NCBI GenBank assembly: GCA_033964015.1
Contig: CM066913.1
Span: 4,253,169 to 4,317,168, forward strand
Length of the DNA: 64,000 nucleotides
Source of the DNA: Scolanthus callimorphus
Lineage: Eukaryota; Cnidaria; Anthozoa; Actiniaria; Edwardsiidae
Reading direction: 5' to 3'
Positions 1-14,253 of the stretch are shown in pieces (the first letter of the stretch is position 1; every line of letters starts with the position of its first letter). Under the pieces are notes generated by a model that was given only the letters and a program-made list of their open reading frames with translations, was not told the DNA's origin and did not search any database. The translations under genes and the position numbers were made by a program.

Positions 1-419
1 GAAATGCCCCCGAAAATCCAATGTATTTTTTCTAATGCCCCCCCTCTTATAAATGCTTGCCCTGATGCGGTCTCGTTCTTCTTATAATAGCAGATAAACT
101 TTTTTCTTACTTCTGTCAAAGCTAAGGAACCGTTCCCCACTCAGAACTATTATTTTCGTGACACCCCCTCCGGTCCCCTATTTGACCTAGTAGAAGATGT
201 TTTACAGAAAGAGGGGGTCGCATATTTCTTTCGTTGCGCGAAATTTTGATAAGCTCATTTCATCAAGCCTCAGAAAAAGGGTAGATGAACATTTTTGTGT
301 ATAGCAAACAAAGCCTGTCACTCCAAGACACCCATTTTGCGCTCACGCAAGTCAGCAACTGTGAGTTTCTTGGAGCGAAGTGTACGGAAAACTTACGTTG
401 GGAGTAACACTGTACTAAG

Positions 420-1130
420 GTGGCGGCGAAGGCCAACAAGACCTTAGGCCTCTTAAGAAGATCTTCAAATTTAAAGCCGTGCTCCCAAGAGGTAAAAACA
501 AAGGCGTACTTTTCACTCGTAAAACCATCATTAGAGTATGCGTCCTACAAGTGGAGCCCGTTCACCGACGCTGATAAGCGCGTGGAACAGGTGCAGAAAA
601 AACGCCGCCCGTTTTGTGCTAGGTGACTACTCCATTAAGTCGAGCAAAACCCAGTTAGTCAAGTCGCTAGATTGGGACACCCTTGAAAATAGGCGCTTGT
701 TAAACCAGACGGCTCTTCTATACAAATTCAATAATGGCATTGTAAATTGTCATCTGCCTGCTTCTATAGCTCGCACTAACAGTCTTAGATCTACACGTAG
801 ACACTCCTTGGCATACCAGCATCTTCAGTCAAACCTGCAGTCCTTCATCTACTCCTTCTTCCCAAGAACAATTAGAATCTGGAACTCTCTCCCTAGCACT
901 GTTGTCTCCTCTAACGCTCTGTCCAGGTTTAAAGAGTCCGCCTTGCCTGCAACACGCGTTGGGCATTGAAGGTGCCAGCCCACCTTCGGAGGCTTTAAAC
1001 GCCTCTTGACCGCCCTTCTAGTATTAGCGGAAGCTACCATAGAAGTAATATATCTAAGTTCTTAGTCAGGAGCCCAGGAAATACGCTAACTATATAGGCT
1101 AGATGAAAGCTCCTAGTGAAGGGCTCCTGG
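420..1130 (+). pseudogene. 3' end of a non-LTR retrotransposon (reverse transcriptase C-terminal part), frameshifted
   Basis: Two overlapping frames together encode the typical thumb and C-terminal tail of a LINE reverse transcriptase. The first (420-626) has the pattern KANKTLGLLRRS, then KAYFSLVKPSLEYAS and VEQVQKKRRP. The second (from about 590 to 969) continues with AARFVLGDY, the DTLENRRL stretch and a C-terminal segment around RTIRIWNSLPS, a phrase common in RTE/CR1/L2-like LINEs. The switch between frames near 590-610 means the copy is broken by an indel. No palm (YADD) or endonuclease domain is present, so it is 5' truncated. The downstream 969-1130 stretch has a small hairpin (GGAGCCCAGG near 1069 and CTCCTGGGCC near 1120) that may belong to the element's 3' UTR. 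The clade is inferred from style, not from a search. Confidence 0.75.
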
Positions 1131-2815
1131 GCCTTTAGGTTATATTGACGAAATGATTGTTATTCATGTACGTGAAGCGCGGCCCAAATGACGAATTTCT
1201 ATGCTTGTAAGTAAACGTTGAACTCACACTTACCTAAGGGGAATTCTTTCGCACATAGAGACTGCCCGGCAGGTCTATCAGTCCAGGGCATTTTTGAGAG
1301 GGCTTATTTTTCTCGTCAAAAAACTCAAAGAGCATATTAGATGTTATTGTTCATTCATGCGCGCAAGCGCGCCGAAATTTTTATTAAGCAAAAGTTTAAG
1401 AAAAAAATTAGGACCCTCCCTACAAGAATAGGAGCCCTCAAACGTTGAGCCTTGAATAGACATTGAGTTGTTGTAGTTGTACTGTGAGTATTTTCTTGCC
1501 TACAGCATGTATGCTATAAAAAATACAAACGTTCCGTTCCCTCCCTGTTATGTGCTTTAATTTTTTTGGTGACCCCCTTTAGGGGCGTATTTTTTTGGGT
1601 GCCCCCCCTCCCCCATTTGAGGCCGTATTTTTCTGGGTGATCCCCTCATTTCCACCAGCCCCCTTTCCTTGATAAAAATTGAACGGTTCCAAAAGTTATT
1701 TTTCCGATAAAGTCATACAACGTTGTGCTCCAATGCTGTTATGATACAGTGGGGGAGAACCATTACTTAATCGGTGAAATATAGAGCATAGATTTTGACT
1801 AATTAGAGTGCACGTTATATCGTAGCGTAAAACGTAAAAAAAAATATATCTGCACTGTAAACCGGGACTATGCGCATATGTGATGATGTTATCCAAATAG
1901 GCTATCTTGCTCGAAAAATGCACTTTTTCAATTTATTGATTCGATTTTATATCTTGCACTTTTTCAATTTATTGATTCGATTTTATATCTTGCTCGAATC
2001 TTGCTATGCTTGACTTCGAATAGATTCAACATTCGGCGACAAAAAGGTAGCATAGATACGATAGTTGCGACACAAAACTAGGACAAGTACGACACTGATT
2101 TGTTTGACGTTCGACTTGAATTTAACGGATACAGCATTTCTAGATTTGTTCTCACTGATAAAGCAAGCGCAACCCTCTGTGCTGGGCAAATGAAGGAATG
2201 TATGAAGCAGCCTTAAATAAATTTAGTCGACGGATTGACGTTGTTTTTTTTTATAGGTAATCCCTTATATGGCTCTTGCCGAGGGTACGTCACAAATTAG
2301 AACATCCCGAGTGACGTCACGGAGTAGAGCTGCCATGTTGGCCGTGGAAGCCATGACGGAGGTGAGAAACACATGTCTGTCGTTGTATTCCGTGCTACTT
2401 TTGGTTTCACGTAGCTGTCTTTTCTTCCTTGACGAAACCGTGAGGGATTCCGATTCTGTATGGGCTTGTTTGGCATTTGTTGTTTTGTCTGATTTCTAGG
2501 ATGACAATTTCCATGGTCTCCCAAGGAAAATTTTGAAATTTTAGGCTTCAAGACGGCCGAAATATATCAAAAGTTGTCCTAATCCAGCCCGTGAAAAGCG
2601 CAAAAAGCATCTGTGAATGGAAAACGTGGTGTGAAAAGGCAGAAAGTCCCCACGCTAGGCAAAAAGTACCCTAAAACGACAAGGTTGTCACAACCTTGTC
2701 AGTTTAAATCCAATCTCGACCAACTTTGGCAGGAAACAGTACACATGATATTGACAAATCTTTTATTTTTAGAATTTGAAATTAACAAATTTTGGCGCGA
2801 GAAAATGACGTCAGC
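1131..2815. other. Intergenic stretch without a recognised gene; short 36-bp duplication
   Basis: No convincing exon was found. A 36-bp AT-rich unit is directly duplicated at 1921-1956 and 1957-1992. C-rich degenerate text near 1555-1665 (repeated GCGTATTTTTTTGGGTGNCCCC-like phrases) looks like an old simple repeat. A short open stretch after a CpG-containing CRE-like TGACGTCAC at about 2312 encodes MLAVEAMTE followed by a possible donor (gtgagaaa, about 2362), but no partner exon was seen. Confidence 0.5.
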
Positions 2816-3056
2816 TTTGGGCCCTGCCTCGTCCCTAGGCGTCTCTATTTGGTAGAAACAGAGAGAAAAGCCTGGTAGCGAGCGCGCAATGCATCTTGGA
2901 AACGTTTCGTTTTTTGCAATGCATCATGGGAAGGCTCAAACAAGAGAAAGAGTCTTCGCCCTTCCCATGATGCCTTTCGCGCTAGCTCGCTCCCAGTCGC
3001 TCTCGCCTCGAAAATCACTAGAGCGCGCCTGGGTACGAGGCAGATTGGGCCCATTG
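2816..3056. mobile_element. Inverted-repeat element (MITE-like), about 240 bp
   Basis: The left end (TTGGGCCCTGCCTCG, then TCCCTAGGCG) is matched in inverted orientation by the right end (CGCCTGGGTACGAGGCA, then ATTGGGCCCA). The interior is also partly self-complementary: TGCATCATGGGAAGG at about 2920-2934 faces CCTTCCCATGATGC at about 2962-2975. No protein is encoded, so it would be non-autonomous. Confidence 0.65.
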
Positions 3057-3988
3057 TCGAGACAGTTCAACAAAACCGAAAGAATTTTCGGAATAGCATG
3101 ATGCATCGAGAAATTGCATTTTTCGCCATTTTGTTACTAAGAATAGCATTTTGTTACTAAAAATAGAACAAAATGCAATCTTCAGAACATCATAACTTCA
3201 TCATAATCTCTCAACGAATCAATGAATTTATCTGTTACAAATTTTGTCCACATTTGGCATAGGATGACACTCCTATATTGAAGAACGTTCCGTTGATTGA
3301 TTGACAGGTTCAATTCCAAGTTACTCATCATACTGTTGGGGGTGTTAGCGGAGTGGTCATAAGTTGCGAAGGCCTGGGAATGACTAACGAATACAAATGA
3401 GGCAGAAAGACTAGTCTGTGGGAACTCAAGAAGCAAGGGCTGGTGTGTGGATGATGATGTGAAAATGACACCGGCATGATTTACAACTTGGGCTTAAAAT
3501 AAAGACCATGCCCAGGAGAACGCATCGTTGCTTATCGTTCTCTGTTGCCGATGTATTGCTGAATTTCCTCTCGCCCGTGCTAAATGCGTGCCGAGGGCAC
3601 AATTTGAAAAAAATATATTTCGTTTTACCCAATCAGCATTTCAGCATGCGTTTATCAAGCATCTAGCTTGCGCGTACCGATACCACGCCCTACATACATT
3701 GCATTTCTCTCTCGATTTTTGTCGAAATTCGTGAAGTTTCAACGCTTTAAACTAGCAACAAGTTTGCCGATTCTGGGGAGAATTGAAATTTTGACCGCGA
3801 CCCTTATCAAGTACATTAATTCCCCCTCAGGACCCTGTTGTAACGATTGGCTGTCTTCATTCAGTAATTGTCAGTTGAAGATGATTCAGCTTTTGAAAAC
3901 AAACACTGATTTGAAAGTACTTGCAGTAATGACTTCGAAGTGTTTGCTCTTCGCTCTTTGTTCGTGAAGTGATTACACAAAGCTCCTA
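3057..3988. other. Intergenic; upstream region of the lectin-like gene
   Basis: No recognised gene. A 13-codon upstream ORF (ATG at 3929, stop at 3965-3967) lies just before the proposed lectin start. It could lower translation of the main frame, but this is inference. Small AT-rich local repeats (CATTTTGTTACTAA twice near 3127-3160) are present. Confidence 0.4.
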
Positions 3989-3989
3989 C

Positions 3990-5275
3990 ATGCTGAACGC
4001 GCTGAAGGAGATGTTCTTCCCCATCTCTCTCGCCGTCCTTTTTATAAATGTCGTTCTTTGCAAGCCTTCCAGTGTAGGTAAGTTGTTTTCGGTTCTGGCT
4101 TCGGCTCGCTCGTTGAATCAAGTCCTCAAAACCTTTTTCAAAAGCTCTCACCAGAAGAAATACTATGCATTAGATACTTTGTAGAGCAATGCTTTATTTG
4201 TGATTTTCTCACCAGAAGAAATACTATGCATTAGATACTTTTGTAGAGCAATGCTTTATTTGTGATTTTCTCACCAGAAGAAATACTATGCATTAGATAC
4301 TTTTGTAGAGCAATGCTTTATTTGTGATTTTCTCACCAGAAGAAATACTATGCATTAGATACTTTTGTAGAGCAATGCTTTATTTGTGATTTTCTAGCTC
4401 GCGATACCTACCCTTGCTTTCTCGGTATTTTTACCGCCAATCATTACAGCCTGGGAAGCCTGTCTGAGAAAACAATTCTAGGAGGCTGCGAGCGGGTGAA
4501 TAAAGTGGCGCTCCTTACCGCGTTGCTATAAATTTGCTAGGCTCTGGTGACATCCATTTGAGGGCATTGGCTGAAATGGCGCGCACCGCGTACATAAAGG
4601 TAGCTTAATCTCGCTTTATAAAAACGTGTCTGTCAAAAATAACACTGGGATTCGTTTCCTAGTCGTCTTTTCAACCTATGCCTTCGACTTGAAGCTCTAA
4701 ACGTAATTGTGAGGCATAATTTGAGCATGCGTCGGTGGCTGTCACCAGAGCCTCCCCCGTGTTGACGAGCCGGGGAGCTCTGGGTACGAGAATGGGCGCT
4801 CCCCTTTTCACAGCAACGACTCACGTTATCGGACAGTGTTCATTTAACGAACTGCTTATTCTAAAATTATCTGAGTTCTGTCACTCCATCGTACAGCACA
4901 GTCTACTGACAGAGGCTCCGAGAACAACCTGACGATCTGTCAACATCACAGCGGCCAAGACATTTCCTGCCGACCTGGTCACGTGCTGCATATCACATCC
5001 GCCTTCTTCGGTCGCCATGACAACAGACTTTGTGGTTCGGATCCAGTTCACTCATGCAAGGCTGCAGGTGTCCTTGAAAAGTGAGGACGGGATGTGAAGG
5101 CCAGCGGAGTTGCACGTTGTACGCATGCCCACACGTTTTTGGTGAGCCTTGCGCAGGGGTAGCAGGGGACTTTTTTGTTTATGCCATGCGCAATAACCGC
5201 TGCTCTCCAAGTTTACATTGCAGACTCAACTCAGGGAAAAGCACTGTTGAGTATCACGAATTTGTAATCAAATAG
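3990..5275 (+). CDS. Secreted galactose/rhamnose-binding lectin (SUEL-type) domain protein, apparent 1-nt frameshift
   Basis: Exon 1 (3990-4077) encodes a 29-residue signal peptide: a short charged start, the hydrophobic stretch FFPISLAVLFINVVLC, then KPSSV. It ends at donor gtaagt in phase 1. Exon 2 starts at 4897 after acceptor cgtacag and is phase-matched. It encodes a Gal_Lectin/SUEL domain: LTICQHHSG, the HITSAFFGRHDNRLCG segment, then CKAAGVLE. The same domain continues in another frame from 5081 (GCEGQRSC, ACPHVFGEPCAGVAG), ending at a stop at 5273-5275. The family reads E-K-V/A-x-x-x-C across this join. A single missing G at about 5080/5081 would explain the shift; otherwise the gene is a recent pseudogene or an assembly error. 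Expected size is about 155 residues with one lectin domain. The intron holds a 61-bp tandem array and a MITE. Confidence 0.65.
4147..4394. repeat. 61-62 bp tandem repeat, four copies
   Basis: Units start with CTCACCAGAAGAAATACT at 4147, 4208, 4270 and 4332 and are nearly identical. Copy 1 lacks one T of the TTTT run that copies 2-4 carry. The array lies within the lectin-like gene's intron, just after its first exon. Confidence 0.95.
4532..4800. mobile_element. Inverted-repeat element of the 'GAGCCTCCCC...GAGCCGGGGAGCTCTGG' family
   Basis: The left end reads GGCTCTGGTGACATCCATTT. The right side carries GGTGGCTGTCACCAGAGCC, followed by GACGAGCCGGGGAGCTCTGG and TACGAGAATG. Related copies occur at about 18775-19115 and 19240-19475, with the same motifs in both orientations. 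Interiors contain GATTGGCTGAAATGGCG and GCATGCGTC. No coding capacity was seen. Confidence 0.65.
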
Positions 5276-5278
5276 CGC

Positions 5279-7530
5279 TCTATTTCTTCATCTGCGACTG
5301 TTTAAACTGTTTAAAATTCAGACTGCAAGTGCAAGAAAAATGACGTTTTTGTTTAGCAATCGTAACGATTTCCTTTTTTATCCTATCAGTTTACCCTGAT
5401 ATTTTGGGGCCTTCCAGTGGAATTAGATCAAGTGGAAAGAGATGTCATAGTTTTGGGTTGAGAAATAAAAGTTCTGCACCATGCAGATACATAAATTTTG
5501 CTTGAAAAACCTGGTCACACTGTTTTAGTATATTAAAAAAAATGTCATGGTGACCAAACAAACATGTTGATTAGTTTGTGTGATAACCTTATTAGAAAAT
5601 GTCTGGACAAGTTTCACCATAACCTATCCTGGAATTCAATTGATTTGACTACTGATGATTTACAACCCAGATTTTGTATCTAACCAAGCTGGGATTTTGT
5701 CAAACAATGTGAAATACCCAGACTGAGGGGTACCCACCCTTGAAATACAAGCTCAGTTTTTACCACCCTTCCCTGGGATTAAATGGTGGATTATGTAGTC
5801 CATGAAAGGATGAGACTCCAAATTGGTGAACTTTTTATTGTGCTATTTATAACTAACAGAGTATTCTGACAAGTTCTGTAATAGTGGAACCTGGGCAGTT
5901 GACAAAATTACACCTGTTGACAACATTGGGTTTTGAGGTGGCAACATAATTTTCACAAGAAAAATTGAATCAAAGAGGATTTTGATACAGCACTGTGATG
6001 TTCTTCAGAGCAGTAAACTATCTGTAGTGAAAACACTTTAAAGTAGCCCCTGCTATAGTTCTACTTCTGTAAATCAATCGATGAAATGCTTTCGTAATAC
6101 TGTAACATCTAAAATGTTGCATCCCTGAACCACCAGCACTTGTGCTAGAAATTGCTATTTGGTTGCAGGATGCAGTTGTTTAGTGTCATCCAGACAAGAA
6201 TGGCATTATGTTCCTTTTGTGAATTGGGCATATACATGTACACCTACACCTTTCGGAACCTGGAACAAACAATGCACAACAAGTTACTTCTGAATGTCCT
6301 ACCCTCTATTATATCTTTTATCAGGTGCTTCTAAAAAACTTTCCTTTTTAATGCATAGTAACTAGGAGAAGTGAAATGAAATTTGTATTATTACAGTCAC
6401 ACAGGTTATTCTCTTTGCTCTTAACACTGATGGACAACTTTGGTATCAAATTGCAATTTCTTGTGAGCAACTTTAATTCGCCACATGTCTGAGCACTGGA
6501 GGGGCAGACCATAATGGAACGATTTTGGAAACAAAATATTTCAAGTTCTGGTACAATATCGTGAAGACAGATACAAAAGATTTTTTGAAATTTGATTCAA
6601 GCAAGTTGTCCATCAATGTTGCTAGGCAATATTGCAAAATTGTCGGGAAGAGAACATCTCGTTTCACTGTAACATGATCTACAATTTCCACTCACGAGTC
6701 AAATGGTTTATCAAAAAATCCAATTTCTCACCAAATTTATTTTTAAATTCAGTAAGTATACACAACTAGCAGTTCTTTTTTATACCAGCTCAGATTTCAA
6801 TTTATTTTGCTTTCTGGGCAAACAAACTAAGCACTTCAGTTCTTGCAACAGCTATTTCAGTGAAATATTTCTAAGGAGCATGCCCAAGCATAGGTGTCCT
6901 GAAGGTGAACACACCAAAAAATCATTAACTTCCCCCATTATTTCCAAAAAAATAGCACCACACAATGAAGACATATAGAATGTAGTTTTGTTTTCGAGAG
7001 ATACTTCAGTGGTACAACGAGCAGTTTTCGAAAAATGTTCAATTAATTAATATTCATGAGTCAACATTTTCAAGCAGATTTTAGAACTCGAGTGAAGACC
7101 CGATTTTGCTGCCGATCTCAGGAAATCAAATGGTTTCATTTAAACTGGGTCCTAGAAACTGCGTGTGACTTATTTCCAGATCTAATATTCCCCGTGAGGA
7201 AAGTGGGAGTCCAAGAACAACAACCACTGAAACTCATGTGCGTAATTGTCGAACCAAAAACACATAACTTCCCCCATTTTCTGTTTCATCCCCGTCAGAT
7301 AAACGAATTTCAAAATGATAGTACTTCCATTTTTCACTGACAACTCTGTGGTACAACGACTAGATTTTGAAAGCACATTCTGGCAAGACGATAAGAAATC
7401 GGCTTATTGCATTACAGCAAGGAAGCTCAACGAAAGATTCCACAAAACCCCTTGGTGCGATTTCTCAAAGAGAGACCTACATAAGCCAACAGTAATTAAA
7501 AGCTTACCTTGGCGGATAATTTGACACTTC
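5279..7530. other. AT-rich stretch without a recognised gene
   Basis: Only short open frames with no family signature were found. A degenerate direct duplication is visible: ACTTCCCCCATT and GGTACAACGA with similar spacing around 6927-7030 and again around 7266-7360. It could contain introns and UTRs of a minus-strand gene that begins at 7594, but no further exon could be supported. Confidence 0.4.
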
Positions 7531-7532
7531 AC

Positions 7533-7594
7533 CTTTCAGCTGCTGGCAGAAAGTTAACTTGGGAATTCCACCACAGATCACAGACATCCGCCAT
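7533..7594 (-). CDS. Possible first coding exon of an unidentified minus-strand gene
   Basis: On the minus strand an ATG sits in the context ATATGGCGGATG, a CCGCCAT-type (YY1-like) motif often seen around animal start sites. The frame reads MADVCDLWWNSQVNFLPAAE, then AG followed by a donor gtgaag. An alternative donor (CCAAG|gtaagc) lies about 28 nt further on. No downstream exon or family was recognised, so this may be a 5' UTR or chance. Confidence 0.25.
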
Positions 7595-7855
7595 ATTAAA
7601 TCGAAATCCTTGAATAGAGCTGCTTTGCCGAAGCGAATAGCGTAGCAATCTCAAGCTCAAACTGCTCAAAATTCATTCCCCAAGTACAAGTATTGTTTCT
7701 GTTGAACTCCGTTTGTGGTTTACATTACTTATTCCCGCATAAAAATGGAGAAATTAACTCGGTCGACACGACAACAAACCAGCATTTGCTCAGCTGAAGA
7801 CAAATCAGGCCGATCAGGCCGTGCATCTGCGCATGCGTCACATAAAGGTCCCCTG

Positions 7856-8559
7856 CAATCTCGTTCCCAGAGCCCGCGTATCTTTTAGGCCAGCGCCAAG
7901 ATACGGAGCTCTGGAATAATCAAGTCGTGCGACGATTTTCATTGGCTCGTCATTCCTCTCCACTGCCCATGCGCGCGATTTGAATTCAGAGAAAATCTAA
8001 CAGAAAATATTTTTCACACAAGCATCACCTGTTGGGCGAAAACATATTTCCGGTATCAAACCCTGCGCTTCAAAGTCTTTCCACTTGTAGATCTATTCTT
8101 ATGAATTTTCGTAAGCATTTCGTAAGATCAATTTTCCAAAACTACCGTTATAACACGACAAAATCATGCAACAAAAGTCTTGATTCTGAGGCAAATGTTT
8201 TGTTGTTGACAAAATTTGTCGCGCGCGCGCTGCTGACGAAGATCACGCCACTTTCGATGTCAAGCAGAACGCGCGCTGTTTTGCTAAAACAAAACCTGCT
8301 CAAAACTTAGTGAAATATCTCAGTAATTCATGTTTTTAAAGCACTTTTTGGCTTGTTTTATAACCACGACTGTAAAATGTGAAAAATTCCTATAACATAT
8401 TGAAGAACTGTGTGATAAATCCATGATTTTAGTAGCGGTCAAGGTCAAACGCATGCGCACTGAAGAGTACCCAGATTTTGGGTATAAAAAAATTGATTAT
8501 TCCAGAGCCCTGTATCTTGCCGCTGGCTCAAAGATGCACGGGCTCTGGGTACGAGATTG
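7856..8559. mobile_element. 704-bp TIR element (CAATCTCG family) with 8-bp target-site duplication
   Basis: The left terminus is CAATCTCGTTCCCAGAGCC and the right terminus is GGCTCTGGGTACGAGATTG, with inverted similarity running about 65 bp inward. It is flanked by GTCCCCTG at 7848-7855 and 8560-8567. An 8-bp duplication suggests a hAT-type (or related) transposase. The interior has no transposase frame, so it is non-autonomous. A related copy is at 48838-49600 and a truncated copy starts at 8585. Confidence 0.85.
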
Positions 8560-8584
8560 GTCCCCTGCTCGCAGGGGTGGTTAA

Positions 8585-8831
8585 CAATCTCGTTCCCAGA
8601 GCCCGCGTATCTTTCAGGCCAGCGCCAAGATACGGAGCTCTGGAATAATCAAGTCATGCGACGATTTTCATTGGCTCGTCATTCCTCTCCACTGCCCATG
8701 CGCGCGATTTGAATTCGGAGGAAATCTAACAGAAAATATTTTTCACACAAGCATCACCTGTTGGGCGAAAACATATTTCCGGTATCAAACGCTGCGCTTC
8801 AAAGTCTATCCACTTGTAGATCTATTCTTAT
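8585..8831. mobile_element. Truncated copy of the CAATCTCG-family element
   Basis: The sequence matches the first 247 bp or so of the 7856-8559 element, then breaks off abruptly at ATTCTTATG (8831), exactly where the left arm of a perfect inverted repeat begins. The missing right part suggests truncation by a later rearrangement or insertion. Confidence 0.8.
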
Positions 8832-9413
8832 GCACTTCGAGACGGATTTTTTCACAAAATTCGAATTCCACAACCAAACAAACACACCACGATCGTAGAT
8901 ATACATGTTACCGACGCAGCAAAATCAATACATATCCTGCAGTTACATACGCGAAGGTAGCAGACCCCGTTAAACTCGCACGACCCCCTTTTCAACGGTC
9001 GTTAAAAAACTAGCCGAGCGGCTGCTCCTTAGGCCAAAATTGCTACAAATCCATTCTTCTCCAGTAAAAAAATAAATCCCTTTGTTCGGGAGGTAATGGA
9101 TTTATTTTAGAGTCGCACAATTTGATTTGCATGAGTTTGCGCTAGGTCCCCCTCCCCCTTGGGGAGTTTTTGGTAACGGCCGCCATTTTGTTTTTACGGC
9201 CGCCATTTTGGTTGTCCAAGCTGTGCGTACACCGGATTTTTAACGACCGTTGAAAAGGGGGTCGTGCGAGTTTAACGGGGTCTGCTACCTTCGCGTATGT
9301 AACTGCAGGATATGTATTGATTTTGCTGCGTCGGTAACATGTATATCTACGATCGTGGTGTGTTTGTTTGGTTGTGGAATTCGAATTTTGTGAAAAAATC
9401 CGTCTCGAAGTGC
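8832..9413. repeat. Perfect long inverted repeat: 177-bp arms, 228-bp spacer
   Basis: The arm at 8832-9008 (starts GCACTTCGAGACGG, ends GGTCGTTAAAAA) reappears as its exact reverse complement at 9237-9413. I saw no mismatch over the arms. The spacer carries a small direct repeat (ACGGCCGCCATTTTG, twice near 9175-9211). Transcription would give a long double-stranded hairpin. The right arm stops 2 bp before the target-site duplication of the next element (9416). Confidence 0.9.
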
Positions 9414-9423
9414 GTTCTGCCGA

Positions 9424-10101
9424 CCCGGGGGGGGGGGGGACTCCCATATTTTTTGACCGGGGATGATCGTCGTATCTTTTAGGGGTTAAAATCACGTTGG
9501 TTTGGTCTCTTTTAGGGGTGATCTTGATCTTCAATAAATTTTAGGCAGATTGGTATCTTTTGGGGCCGAAACTGTGTCCAAATTGCTTTTTCTCATGATG
9601 GTGCTTCTAAAAACCGTGTAAGTAAGAGAGATTATTCGATGAGAAGCGGCAGGTACAAAACGCAGGTCACAGGTCAACAATAGAACGCAGGTCACAGATC
9701 ACAGGTCACAAGTAGACTCGTTCTATTGTTGACCTGTGACCTGTGACCTGCGTTTTGTACCTGCCGGATGAGAAGACGATGAATTAGAAACAAACACGGA
9801 AATGTCTTCATGGGTATTTTTCCCCTGTTACCTCATCCTCGCGCGCCAGGGTCCTTCCCTCACCTCCCCCCAGGGGGGAGGTGAGGGAAGGACCCTGGCG
9901 CGCGCGAGGATGCTGTTACCTGTGTCCTTCGCGCCTACTTGGCACATAAGACCTCATCTTTTAGGTTATCTTTTAGGGTAATAATTTTTTGAGCCACGCT
10001 ATGGCCCGCCATGTTTGGTATCTTTTAGGGGTGAAACTGAAAATTTCCGACGATCATCCCCGGTCAAAAAATATGGGAGTCCCCCCCCCCCCCCCCCCGG
10101 G
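9424..10101. mobile_element. hAT-like MITE with poly-G/poly-C ends, 678 bp, 8-bp TSD
   Basis: Termini are CCCGGGGG(n)ACTCCCATATTT and the inverse AAATATGGGAGTC(C)nGGG. Inverted similarity extends through GACCGGGGATGATCGTCG. It is flanked by TCTGCCGA at 9416-9423 and 10102-10109. Internal phrases such as AAAAGATACC/GGTATCTTTT are shared with copies at 33965-34430, 21196-21649 and a decayed copy at about 37090-37420. It holds two younger palindromes: an inverted pair built on CAGGTCACAGGTC (about 9647-9767) and a 79-bp insert (9834-9912). Confidence 0.9.
9834..9912. mobile_element. 79-bp near-perfect palindromic element nested in the hAT-like MITE, 9-bp TSD
   Basis: It starts CATCCTCGCGCGCCAGGG and ends CCCTGGCGCGCGCGAGGATG, with almost no loop. 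It is flanked by CTGTTACCT at 9825-9833 and 9913-9921. The 33965-34430 copy of the host element lacks the insert and has a single CTGTTACCT-equivalent at the same place (about 34146-34154, reverse strand), i.e. an empty site. A 9-bp duplication points to a Mutator-like (MULE) mechanism. A relative lies at about 35417-35507 in the glutamate receptor intron. Confidence 0.85.
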
Positions 10102-10723
10102 TCTGCCGATCGGTCGATCGAGCCGATTTTTGGCTTCAGCCTCCCACCTTGTCTTTCTCTCTGTATGGGGGGGCGAATTGCAGATAAATCCGTGAAACTT
10201 CACATGAGCATCAAGGACAACCACAACTAACAACATGGTAAGTTTCAGTAACATTTATTGATAATTTCCTAAAAATTTTCAGGTCCAAACATCCCTTACC
10301 ACAATCCCCATATAAACACTATATTACTGTCAATACTTCGATGTTGTAGTACACAAACAATTGCCCTGGGTCACCTGTGTTTCGAGGGCGATCCTTCTGA
10401 ATGTGATTTCAGAGTGAATGGGGTTAAAGTGCGAGGTGCTCAGTTCAGAGAAAATGATCTAGCTGCTCTGCAATTTTTGTGTCTGGAGCTTACGTTTTCC
10501 TAATTTCCAAGACAGCACGAGATATTTTTGTTATGTAGATTATTTCTTTTGTTTTCGTTTCACAGGAAGTGAATCTTTAGCGCATGGCAAATGCGTTTTG
10601 CCTCGGTGTTTTCATGTGATCAACTTGTGATAATTGTTTACAAGGCAGACTTCTAACCTAACACACTAGTAGATTAAGCAGCTGCTACTCCTTGTACGGA
10701 AAACAACTCAGTACAAATTCATT

Positions 10724-13765
<3,042 letters not shown>

Positions 13766-14253
13766 CTAGATGGTGCCTGTCTGGTCGCTGTTCATGGGTA
13801 ACACAAATGAAATGAATGCGCTGCGGCGCTAGCGGAGCGTTTTGAGGTTACTCTTTGGGAAACGCCTTCAAGTGTATATGCACGGCACGTGGGATATGCC
13901 ATAAGGCAGAATTACTGTAGACAAAACGTTTGGGCACAGAGCTTGATAAGACGATTGAGTGGAATACTGTCGATACACAGCGCTACAGCATCATTCTGAT
14001 TACGCTGTATTTTTTGTAGCACCAGGGGCTTCAGGATACCGAAGTAAACATAACTTGTCCGTAATGAGGTTTCTCATTGGCGCTTGCAGAAGGAATTAAA
14101 GCGGTATGCAAAGTCATCCACCGTTTTCACATCTGCGTCGAATGTTGTAAACCAAACGCAAAGTAAATACACTTATTTTGAACCAAACGTAGAAGTAAAC
14201 GCACAATTACTCGCGACACTCATCTAGCTTCGTCTTAAATCAACTCTTTTAAG
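13766..14253. other. 3' flank of the K2P gene
   Basis: No further gene recognised. It would hold the K2P 3' UTR. No clear AATAAA was seen close to the stop codon. Confidence 0.4.

Noticed and set aside
9142..9534. A 130-residue minus-strand frame ending in PKRYDDHPRSKNMGVPPPPG-like text
   Set aside because: It is read-through of a MITE end and the inverted repeat. The same peptide phrases appear wherever the MITE occurs.
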